Below are positions 7,356 through 13,603 of a stretch of 15,171 nt of DNA, in pieces. Below the pieces are notes generated by a model. It ran no database searches. It saw nothing but the letters and a program-made list of their open reading frames with translations, and was not told where the DNA came from. The stretch covers positions 1 to 15,171 of the forward strand of contig CAYVXE010000100.1 of the NCBI GenBank assembly GCA_964455375.1, in the 5' to 3' direction. Made by a program: the position numbers and the translations under genes. Numbering within the stretch: position 1 is the stretch's first letter; every line of letters begins with the position of its first letter. Origin of the DNA: CAYVXE01 sp964455375 (GTDB lineage Bacteria > Zhuqueibacterota > Zhuqueibacteria > Oceanimicrobiales > Oceanimicrobiaceae).

Positions 7356-8312
7356 ATGAAATCCGTTAAGGCCGAAGTGAGAAGTTTTTTTGTCAAAGCG
7401 CTTGTCTGTGTGCTAGCTCTGACATTTGTCTCAGCCTCATCATTTGCGCTTGACAAGAATGAGCAGAAAAAACGTATTAAGAAACGCGTAGCGGTTTTTG
7501 TTTTTCAGGATAAAACCGATCGATCGTATCGATGGTGGAATAGTAAAGGCATCGGTGAAGGCCTTAGCGACATGTTGATTACCGAACTTGTTAAAACCGG
7601 TCGCTACCGCATGATTGAAAGAGGGGAATTAAATGAAATTCTGAAAGAACAAGATCTCGGTCAATCCGGTGTGGTCACTGCACAAAGTGCGGCTCAGATA
7701 GGAAAAGTCCTGGGTGTTGAGCTGGCGGTCATGGGAGCGGTCACGGAATTCGGCTATAAGAAAAGCAATACCGGCGGTCGGGTCAAAGGCTTTGGATTAG
7801 GCGTTTCCAAGCAGTCGGCGACCGTGGGCCTGGATTGCCGGATGGTGAATACCACAACAGCCGAAATTATTGCGGCTGAAAGTATCCGCAAAGAAAAATC
7901 CACCCGTGGACTCAAAGTCGATACGCGCAAGCTTAATTTTCACTCCAGAAAACAATTCGATGAGTCATTGGTTGGCAAAGCTGCACGGGACGCTGTAAAT
8001 GGGGTGATTAAGCTGCTCGACGAAAATGCACCGAACATTCCCTGGCAGGCAAAAGTTGTTCTTGAAAAAAACGGTATGGTTTATATTAACGCCGGGGCTA
8101 AAGGCGGCATTGAAGCGGGGGATACGTTTTATATCTACCGTAAGGGTGAAGACCTGGTTGATCCCGATACCGGTCTTTCTCTCGGCAGTGTCGACACAAA
8201 GGTGGGAGAGATTAAAGTTTTAAACGCAAGCATTGGCGAGGGTAAAGCATCGCAGTGCAGCATTATCAATGGCAGTGGTTTCCAAAAGGGCGATTTTGTA
8301 CGCATGGAGTAG
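7356..8312 (+). CDS. Secreted CsgG-domain protein with FlgT-like C-terminal domain
   Basis: This is a 318-residue exported protein. A signal peptide covers residues 1-31 (basic start, hydrophobic FFVKALVCVLALTFVSA, cleavage likely after SSFA). There is no lipobox cysteine, unlike E. coli CsgG, which is a lipoprotein. Residues about 44-225 form the CsgG domain: VAVFVFQDKT, then GEGLSDMLITELVKTGRYRM with IERGELNEILKEQ, and ELAVMGAVTEF. Residues about 228-318 resemble the FlgT C-terminal domain (VYINAGAKGGIEAGDTFYIY, GEI, GFQKGDFVR). CsgG-family proteins form periplasmic or outer-membrane assemblies; secretion of curli need not be the role, and no curli genes are nearby. The ATG follows AGGAGG (7340-7345). 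It has its own promoter and a strong terminator, so it is a single-gene unit. Confidence 0.88.
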   Translation: MKSVKAEVRSFFVKALVCVLALTFVSASSFALDKNEQKKRIKKRVAVFVFQDKTDRSYRWWNSKGIGEGLSDMLITELVKTGRYRMIERGELNEILKEQDLGQSGVVTAQSAAQIGKVLGVELAVMGAVTEFGYKKSNTGGRVKGFGLGVSKQSATVGLDCRMVNTTTAEIIAAESIRKEKSTRGLKVDTRKLNFHSRKQFDESLVGKAARDAVNGVIKLLDENAPNIPWQAKVVLEKNGMVYINAGAKGGIEAGDTFYIYRKGEDLVDPDTGLSLGSVDTKVGEIKVLNASIGEGKASQCSIINGSGFQKGDFVRME

Positions 8313-8341
8313 CGCAAGACGAAGTCATTTAAAAATAAGAG

Positions 8342-8369
8342 AAGGAGACGGTGGTTTGTCTCCTTTTTT
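8342..8369 (+). terminator. Intrinsic terminator after the CsgG-domain gene
   Basis: AAGGAGAC (8342-8349) pairs perfectly with GTCTCCTT (8358-8365) across an 8-base loop, and a run of six T (8364-8369) follows. It lies 29 bases after the CsgG-domain stop codon and only 5 bases before the start codon of the next gene. Confidence 0.85.
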
Positions 8370-8374
8370 ATGTT

Positions 8375-9664
8375 ATGAAAATAAAACAAGTAAATAAACA
8401 GACAAGCGGGGAAGAGTTGGGTTTGTTAGCCGGAGATGACATTACCAGAATAAATGGTAATCCGGTAAGGGACATTCTCGATTATCGGTTTCTCATTGCG
8501 GATGAAGACCTCGAAATGGAAGTGGTGCGTTCGGGCGAAAAGATGCTTTATGAAATTGAAAAGGATTTTGACGATGATCTTGGTCTTGATTTTGACGAGA
8601 TTGAAATTCGCTTTTGTGGCAATGATTGTCCGTTCTGCTTTGTGGATCAAAACCCGGCAGGCATGCGGTCAACGATGTATTTTCGCGATGAGGATTTCCG
8701 GTTGTCATTTTTATCCGGGCACTATGTAACGTTAACGAATCTCTCCAAACGTGACATCGATAGAATTGTTTGGCAGCGCTTGTCTCCGCTATTTGTGTCG
8801 GTGCATGCCACCGAACCCGAAGTGCGGAAATTTTTGTTTGGTATCAAACATCATGATCGTTTGTTGGAGAAGCTGGATTATTTGGTCGGGCATGATATCG
8901 AGATTCATACGCAGGTGGTCCTTTGTCCCGGCATAAACGACGGAGAAATATTAGAAAAGACCATTCAGGATTTAGCCCAATTTCGTCCTAATTTGAAATC
9001 CATCGCGGTCGTTCCCATCGGGCTGACGAAGCATCGAAAAGGCTTGACGAAACTCACTCCGGTCACGCCCGAATATGCCAGAAAGTTTATACAAATTGCG
9101 GATGAGCGTGCAGTTTTGTTCAAAAAAGAAACCGGGGAATATTACATTTATTCTTCGGATGAATTTTATATCATGGCCGGGCAAGAACTGCCTGCCGCAG
9201 AACGCTATGATGGTTTTTATCAAAAGGAAAACGGCATCGGGATGGTGCGCTATCTTCTGGATGATTTTGCAGGACAGAGGAAGCTGTTTCCTCAAAAATT
9301 AGCCCGGGGGAAAAAGGCGACCTTTGTTACAGCCAGTTTGGCAAGCGGTTTTATGGCAGAAACCATTCTGCCGGCGCTAAATCAGGTGGAGAATTTCCAT
9401 GGGGAGTTGTGTGTCGTGGAGAATCAATTTTACGGAACCAGTATTCATGTAACCGGACTTCTGACCGGTCAGGATATTTATGCGGCGGTCTCTAAAAAAA
9501 ATCCCGGCGACACGGTTTATCTTCCGGCAAATTGTTTGAAGGATGAAACACTGTTTCTGGATGATTGGACGCTGGAGGATTTAAGTCGGAAGTTGCATTG
9601 TCCGGTTGTGCCGCTGCAAAATGACTTTAGACCTGTCTTTGAAATGAAGAGGGAGGTGGGGTAA
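8375..9664 (+). CDS. DUF512 family PDZ/radical-SAM-like iron-sulfur protein
   Basis: This 429-residue protein belongs to the DUF512 family, a conserved group of unknown function. The N-terminus is PDZ-like (ELGLLAGDDITRINGNPVRD, residues about 14-33). A CX3CX2C motif (C81, C85, C88, in CGNDCPFCFVDQNPAGMR) should hold a 4Fe-4S cluster as in radical SAM proteins. The central part continues with RLSFLSGHYVTLTNL and a barrel-like region (VSVHATEPEVR, IHTQVVLCPGIND), and the C-terminal DUF512 domain covers roughly 270-425. I chose ATG 8375 because MKIKQV fits the family start; an in-frame GTG at 8351 lies in the terminator loop. No Shine-Dalgarno lies at a usual distance. The stop is two bases before the der start, and neighbouring DUF512 and der genes are known from clostridia. 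The substrate is unknown. Confidence 0.9.
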   Translation: MKIKQVNKQTSGEELGLLAGDDITRINGNPVRDILDYRFLIADEDLEMEVVRSGEKMLYEIEKDFDDDLGLDFDEIEIRFCGNDCPFCFVDQNPAGMRSTMYFRDEDFRLSFLSGHYVTLTNLSKRDIDRIVWQRLSPLFVSVHATEPEVRKFLFGIKHHDRLLEKLDYLVGHDIEIHTQVVLCPGINDGEILEKTIQDLAQFRPNLKSIAVVPIGLTKHRKGLTKLTPVTPEYARKFIQIADERAVLFKKETGEYYIYSSDEFYIMAGQELPAAERYDGFYQKENGIGMVRYLLDDFAGQRKLFPQKLARGKKATFVTASLASGFMAETILPALNQVENFHGELCVVENQFYGTSIHVTGLLTGQDIYAAVSKKNPGDTVYLPANCLKDETLFLDDWTLEDLSRKLHCPVVPLQNDFRPVFEMKREVG

Positions 9665-9666
9665 CC

Positions 9667-10983
9667 ATGCCTTTACCATTGGTTGCTATCGTCGGTCGTC
9701 CCAATGTGGGGAAATCCACGCTTTTTAACCGAATTGTCCAAAAGCGCCATGCCATTGTGGATAATCAACCCGGTGTTACCCGTGATCGAAAATATATACA
9801 AGCCGATTGGACCGGCCGTTCGTTTATGCTGATTGACACAGGCGGTTATGTGCCGGATTCGCAAGACCTGTTTGAGAAGGCTATCGTCCAGCAAGTTGCG
9901 AGTGCCATTAGCGAAGCGGCACTCATTGTTTTTCTGGTCGATGGCAATGAAGGGATGACAGCCATTGACGAAGAAGTAGCGACGATGTTAAAGAGAAGCG
10001 GCAAACCTGTGATTCTTGTGGTCAATAAAATTGACAATCGGGCTAAGGAGATCAACGCAGCGGAATTCTATAAACTTGGTATTCAGGAACAGCTCTTGAT
10101 TTCTGCTTTAAATGGCCGCAGCATTGGAGATTTTCTCGATGTGGTTGTGAATTATTTACCGCAGGAAAGCCTTCACCCCGAATCGGAGGATGAGTCGGTG
10201 CTCTCTCTGGCCATTATTGGCCGGCCGAATGTAGGTAAATCGTCATTTGTAAATGCAATTCTCGGGCATGAGAAGCATATTGTCACTGAAATTCCGGGCA
10301 CCACACGAGACGCCATCGATACGGTGCTAAAATACTACGGTGAAAAAATTTTACTCATCGACACGGCCGGACTGAGAAAAAAATCGAAAGTGAAAGATGA
10401 TGTGGAGTTTTACAGCACAGTTCGCAGTATGCAAAGCATCCGTAGATGTGATGTAGCCATTCTCATTATCGATGCGACCCAGGGAATCGAGTCACAGGAT
10501 TTAAAGATTCTAACGGAAGCTGTTAATCTAAGGAAAGGCATTATTCTCGCAGTCAATAAATGGGATTTGATCGCCAAGGAAACAAACACGGCAAAGAAAT
10601 TTGAAGATGACATCCGTGATAAATTGAAAAGCATGAATTATCTTCCAATTATCTTCATTTCCGCTCTGACGAAACAACGCATAACCAAAGTCATAGACAT
10701 TGCCAAATCTGTTAGTAAGGAAAGGGGGAAATCCATCAAGACGTCAGAGCTAAATAAATTTCTGGAGGAAATTATTCGGCATTATCCGCCGCCTTCCATG
10801 GATAAGAAAGAAGTAAAGCTTAATTATTGTACGCAAATAAAGACAAGTCCGCCGGTCATTGCCTTTTTTTCAAATGCACCGGAATCTATCAAAGCCAATT
10901 ATCGCTCATATATTGAAAATCGTCTTCGGGAAAAATTCGGATTTTTTGGTGTCCCTTTGTCTCTGGTATTCAGAAAGAAATAA
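9667..10983 (+). CDS. der: Ribosome-assembly GTPase Der (EngA)
   Basis: This 438-residue protein has two tandem GTPase domains and a C-terminal KH-like domain, the arrangement unique to Der/EngA, which acts in late 50S subunit assembly. The first G domain shows GRPNVGKS (10-17), DTGG (57-60) and NKID (120-123). The second shows GRPNVGKS (185-192), DTAG (232-235) and NKWD (297-300). The KH-like part follows from about 350 to the end. Length is typical. GGAGGT (9652-9657), inside the end of the DUF512 gene, precedes the ATG by nine bases; with a two-base gap between the genes, translation is probably coupled. No promoter of its own is seen. Confidence 0.98.
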   Translation: MPLPLVAIVGRPNVGKSTLFNRIVQKRHAIVDNQPGVTRDRKYIQADWTGRSFMLIDTGGYVPDSQDLFEKAIVQQVASAISEAALIVFLVDGNEGMTAIDEEVATMLKRSGKPVILVVNKIDNRAKEINAAEFYKLGIQEQLLISALNGRSIGDFLDVVVNYLPQESLHPESEDESVLSLAIIGRPNVGKSSFVNAILGHEKHIVTEIPGTTRDAIDTVLKYYGEKILLIDTAGLRKKSKVKDDVEFYSTVRSMQSIRRCDVAILIIDATQGIESQDLKILTEAVNLRKGIILAVNKWDLIAKETNTAKKFEDDIRDKLKSMNYLPIIFISALTKQRITKVIDIAKSVSKERGKSIKTSELNKFLEEIIRHYPPPSMDKKEVKLNYCTQIKTSPPVIAFFSNAPESIKANYRSYIENRLREKFGFFGVPLSLVFRKK

Positions 10984-10999
10984 AATGAGAAGATAACTT

Positions 11000-12763
11000 G
11001 TGGGTAAAGCGTTTGTCACAATCTTTTTTGTCTGTTCCGTTCTGTTTTTGCCAACGTTGACCTTCGGGCAATCACAACTGAAAAGTAAAAGCAATACAAA
11101 AACGGAACGTGAAAAAGTATTTTTATCCGCCATGATGGTGCTGCCGGAAAACGAACGGCCCGCCGGTTTACATTTGGAATCACTGAATCTGCAGACCAGC
11201 GGATGTGCAACCATACTGGTGGAACAGGCCCGTCAATTGTTTGATACGTTTACACCGGAACAACAATCACAGTTAAAAAAACTATTGAGCCGGCCACAGT
11301 TACCGTTCAGTTTTATAAGTGCAGGGGGGCGATTCAAGATTCATTATACCATATCCGGAGCAGACGCGGTTTCGTCCACAGATTCCAATAATAATGGTAT
11401 TCCTGATTTTGTGGAAAGTGTTGCCGAGGGTTTTGAACGTTCTTTTGATGTGGAAATCAACGAACTCAGTTACCGGCAGCAGCCGGCCGATAATGGCGCC
11501 GATGGGGACGAATACGATGTCTATATTGAAAATTTGGGAACGCAATTTTATGGATTCACTCAGGGTGAAGATGCAATAAACACGACGCCCAATGATGATT
11601 TAACCAGTTATATCGTCATCGACAATGATTTTAACAATCGGCATTTTACCAGAGGACTAAATGGGGCGCTTGTTACCACCGCTCATGAGTTCTTTCATGC
11701 CATTCAATTCGGCTACCGGACACTCAAAAACAGTGAGGAAGCCTTTTATTATGAACTCTGTTCCGTTTGGATGGAAGACGTGGTTTTTGATGATATCAAT
11801 GACTATTTTCAATATCTGCCGTCATTTTTATCCCAGAGAGATATTCCCTTCAATAAATTTTCCAACAGCAATTTTGGTGAAGCGCTCTGGTATCATTTCC
11901 TGGTGAAAAAACTTCAAAGCCCGGATATCGTCAGGCGTACATGGGAATTGATGGCGGAAGACGATCTGGCAATTTTTGCCATCGACCTTGCTTTGCAGGA
12001 ACAGGGGAGATCGTTGTCGTCTGAGTTTGCAAATTTTGCAATTTGGAATTATTTTACTGGTTCCAGAGCTGACGTGGTAAATTATTATGAGGAGGGAAAT
12101 CTTTATCCGGAAATTGCCATTCGGGATACATTTCTTGTGACTGCAAAAGTGTCCGCTTCGGACTCGAGTAAAGGGTTAACACATCATTATTTTAAGTTCC
12201 GTATCCCGACAGCAGGTGAATACGCTGTTTCCGGAAATGTGGAACAGCCGTCAAACTGGTTGTTCACATCGATGGTGTTGGAGAATGATCAGCCGGTTCA
12301 AACTGCCGTCTTTCAACCGGTTACCGGTAAAAATTTCGGCTTCCTTCCTGCCGGGTCTGAGGTCATTGTTGTGGCGATAAATACAAAAGTTGTTGATGGG
12401 AATGAGTTGTCGAAACTGAACACAGATTTTCTTAATTTTACTATAGACGTCTTTCCGGGCTCAGTCAAAGTGCCGGACCGTGAAGGAATTGTCGCCGCCT
12501 ATCCTAATCCGTTTGTTCTAAAGAAAACCAATCAGATTACATTTGTACTGAATCTGACCGCGGCGCAAAACGAAATGGCGTTTAAAGTTTTTTCGGCGGA
12601 TGGTCGGGTGGTCAGGGAATTCACGTCATCAACTCCCGTTACAGTTTTTTCCTGGAATGGCCGCAATGATTCCGGGGGAAAAGTGAGTTCCGGAATTTAC
12701 CTGCTGCAAATGACAGACGGTACTAAAAGGTTTTATAAAAAATTTGCATTAATTCGTGAGTAA
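11000..12763 (+). CDS. Secreted MXAN_6640-type putative metalloprotease with FlgD/T9SS-like C-terminus
   Basis: This 587-residue protein starts with GTG at 11000 and has a signal peptide at about 1-23 (AFVTIFFVCSVLFLPTLTFG). A calcium-loop-like stretch TDSNNNGIPDFVE lies near residues 127-139. HEFFH (229-233), inside TTAHEFFHAIQFGY, is an HExxH zinc-protease motif; a third ligand is probably one of the glutamates near 252-259. This region matches the MXAN_6640 family of putative metalloproteases as I remember it. The C-terminal 96 residues begin AAYPNPF, run through WNGRNDSGGKVSSGIYLLQM and end in FYKKFALIRE; this is the FlgD-like/T9SS type A-like module used for surface attachment or sorting in FCB bacteria. 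The gene lies 16 bases after der, so it may be co-transcribed with it, although the functional link is not clear. A weak GAGAAG precedes the start. Confidence 0.85.
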   Translation: MGKAFVTIFFVCSVLFLPTLTFGQSQLKSKSNTKTEREKVFLSAMMVLPENERPAGLHLESLNLQTSGCATILVEQARQLFDTFTPEQQSQLKKLLSRPQLPFSFISAGGRFKIHYTISGADAVSSTDSNNNGIPDFVESVAEGFERSFDVEINELSYRQQPADNGADGDEYDVYIENLGTQFYGFTQGEDAINTTPNDDLTSYIVIDNDFNNRHFTRGLNGALVTTAHEFFHAIQFGYRTLKNSEEAFYYELCSVWMEDVVFDDINDYFQYLPSFLSQRDIPFNKFSNSNFGEALWYHFLVKKLQSPDIVRRTWELMAEDDLAIFAIDLALQEQGRSLSSEFANFAIWNYFTGSRADVVNYYEEGNLYPEIAIRDTFLVTAKVSASDSSKGLTHHYFKFRIPTAGEYAVSGNVEQPSNWLFTSMVLENDQPVQTAVFQPVTGKNFGFLPAGSEVIVVAINTKVVDGNELSKLNTDFLNFTIDVFPGSVKVPDREGIVAAYPNPFVLKKTNQITFVLNLTAAQNEMAFKVFSADGRVVREFTSSTPVTVFSWNGRNDSGGKVSSGIYLLQMTDGTKRFYKKFALIRE

Positions 12764-12784
12764 ATAGCAGGTTAGCTTTTAATA

Positions 12785-12813
12785 TTGACATTCGGCGAAT
12801 AATTTCTTATACT
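12785..12813 (+). promoter_or_regulatory. Sigma70-type promoter of the HU/ribosomal-type operon
   Basis: TTGACA (12785-12790), a full match to the -35 consensus, is followed after 17 bases by TATACT (12808-12813), one mismatch from TATAAT. It lies about 50 bases before the HU start codon and is the best promoter in the window. Confidence 0.75.
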
Positions 12814-12862
12814 ATAAGTCAAATTTTCGCTCTTATCAATTAATTCGTAGGAGGGATTGAAT

Positions 12863-13153
12863 TTGACGAAAAGTGATATCGTTAATATTGTAGCTGAAGG
12901 AACAGGATTAACGAAATTGGAGACGCAAGCGGTTATCGACGGGTTCTTAGCGACGGTAGGGTATGCCTTGCAAACCGGTGATTCTGTTACGTTAAGGGGG
13001 TTTGGTAGTTTTCGTACCGTGCACCGGAATGAGCGAACATCTACAAATCCCAAAACCGGTAAAATGATGTATGTACCGGATAGAACAGCGCCGGTGTTTA
13101 AAGCTTCGATCGATTTGAAAAAATTAGTAAATCAAAAACAAACTATGGAATAG
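12863..13153 (+). CDS. HU/IHF-family histone-like DNA-binding protein
   Basis: This 96-residue HU-fold protein dimerises and bends or wraps DNA. It begins (M)TKSDIVNIVAEGTGLTKLE, has the GDSVTLRGFGSF turn before the beta arm, and the arm RNERTSTNPKTGKMMYVPDR with the conserved R-x-x-R-N-P-x-T-G-like pattern, then PVFKASIDLKKLVN. The start is TTG at 12863, eight bases after AGGAGG (12849-12854); the in-frame TTG at 12857 is too close to that site. Whether it is HU or an IHF subunit cannot be told. A good promoter lies upstream, and a tiny basic protein gene follows within 18 bases in the same operon. Confidence 0.95.
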   Translation: MTKSDIVNIVAEGTGLTKLETQAVIDGFLATVGYALQTGDSVTLRGFGSFRTVHRNERTSTNPKTGKMMYVPDRTAPVFKASIDLKKLVNQKQTME

Positions 13154-13156
13154 AAT

Positions 13157-13164
13157 GGAGGTGA
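13157..13164 (+). promoter_or_regulatory. Near-perfect Shine-Dalgarno fixing a TTG start
   Basis: GGAGGTGA is an eight-base match to the complement of the usual 16S rRNA 3' end. It lies six bases before the TTG at 13171 and supports that codon as the start of a very short gene. Confidence 0.85.
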
Positions 13165-13170
13165 GACAGG

Positions 13171-13266
13171 TTGCCCAGCGGTAAAAAGCGTAAAAGACAT
13201 AAAATTGCGACACATAAGCGGAAAAAACGTTTGCGGAAAAATCGCCACAAAAAGAAAGTACGTTAA
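13171..13266 (+). CDS. 31-aa AURKAIP1/COX24 (mS38)-like basic ribosomal-type protein
   Basis: This gene is only 31 codons long and starts with TTG, which is fixed by the strong ribosome binding site before it. The product begins MPSGKKRKRHKIATHKRKKR, then continues LRKNRHKKKVR, so more than half of it is Lys, Arg or His. Such a protein matches the small AURKAIP1/COX24-domain proteins found in Bacteroidetes and relatives. Their mitochondrial homologue is the ribosomal protein mS38, and a similar tiny basic protein (bS22) sits on mycobacterial ribosomes. By family knowledge it most likely binds rRNA on the small subunit; that it does so here is inference. It lies 17 bases after the HU-type gene and is probably in the same operon. 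It is too short for usual gene finders and easily missed. Confidence 0.85.
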   Translation: MPSGKKRKRHKIATHKRKKRLRKNRHKKKVR

Positions 13267-13324
13267 TTGTATTTTGCCTTATGATAATAATCGATTTTAT
13301 TATATTTTGTCTGTAACGATCAAA

Positions 13325-13371
13325 TTAGGTAGGTTCTTTTGGTTTCCGGAAATCAAAAGAACACTACCTGA
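13325..13371. repeat. Long near-perfect inverted repeat (hairpin)
   Basis: AGGTAG (13327-13332) and GTTCTTTTG (13333-13341) pair with CAAAAGAAC (13354-13362) and CTACCT (13364-13369), leaving one bulged A at 13363. G13342 and T13353 can form a G-U pair, and the centre TTTCCGGAAA is itself a palindrome. Outer bases T13325/A13371 and T13326/G13370 can extend it. The structure is about 47 bases long. No T-run follows on either strand, so it is not a standard terminator. It may be a REP/MITE-like element, an RNA processing or 3'-stabilising hairpin of the HU operon, or a binding site. Confidence 0.8.
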
Positions 13372-13491
13372 AAATATCCCTCCACAAAATAGTTTCATTC
13401 AATCAAAACTAATTTTATCTGAATAATCCTTAAATCATAAAGCACACAAAGGAAATATCTTTTTTTAAAAAATAACAAGGTTATAAATGAA

Positions 13492-13528
13492 ACTTTGTAG
13501 ACTTTGTGAATATCTTTGTGCACTTTGT
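13492..13528 (+). repeat. Four phased CTTTGT direct repeats
   Basis: ACTTTGT occurs at 13492, 13501 and 13522, and TCTTTGT at 13513. Spacings are 9, 12 and 9 bases, so every second copy is 21 bases (two helical turns) apart. A related inverse copy (CACACAAAGG) lies near 13442. Short CTTTGTG-type repeats of this kind are often seen between genes in environmental genomes as far as I recall; whether this is a regulatory array or a genome-wide intergenic repeat cannot be decided here. Confidence 0.55.
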
Positions 13529-13543
13529 ATTAAATAAAATCCC

Positions 13544-13560
13544 TTGCGGCTGTACCGCAA
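13544..13560. repeat. Short inverted repeat upstream of xseA
   Basis: TTGCGG (13544-13549) pairs with CCGCAA (13555-13560) across a five-base loop, 43 bases before the xseA start. There is no T-tract. It could be an operator or a 5'-leader hairpin; the role is unknown. Confidence 0.4.
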
Positions 13561-13603
13561 CAGGAATAATTAGGGTTCATAATCTAATCATCAAGTTGAA
13601 AAA

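Larger units (their letters stand above)
13267..13603. other. Structured intergenic region before xseA
   Basis: No gene is supported here. A 73-codon ATG frame starting at 13205 overlaps the small ribosomal-type gene, has no usable ribosome site, and reads through a long hairpin. The region does hold that hairpin (13325-13371), a set of phased CTTTGT repeats (13492-13528) and a short inverted repeat (13544-13560). No convincing promoter for xseA was found. Confidence 0.6.

Noticed and set aside
8351..8374. GTG start for the DUF512 gene giving eight more residues
   Set aside because: It lies in the terminator loop, its Shine-Dalgarno would be only three bases away and in the stem, and the family normally begins near the ATG at 8375.
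12857..12862. TTG start for the HU-type gene, two residues longer
   Set aside because: It is only two bases after the AGGAGG; the TTG at 12863 has normal spacing and gives the usual MTKSDIV start.
13205..13426. 73-residue plus-strand ORF after the HU gene
   Set aside because: It overlaps the better supported 31-codon gene in another frame, runs through the long hairpin and has no ribosome site.
13492..13528. CRISPR-like array from the CTTTGT repeats
   Set aside because: The units are only seven bases with 2-5 base gaps, far too short for CRISPR repeats and spacers, and no cas genes are present.
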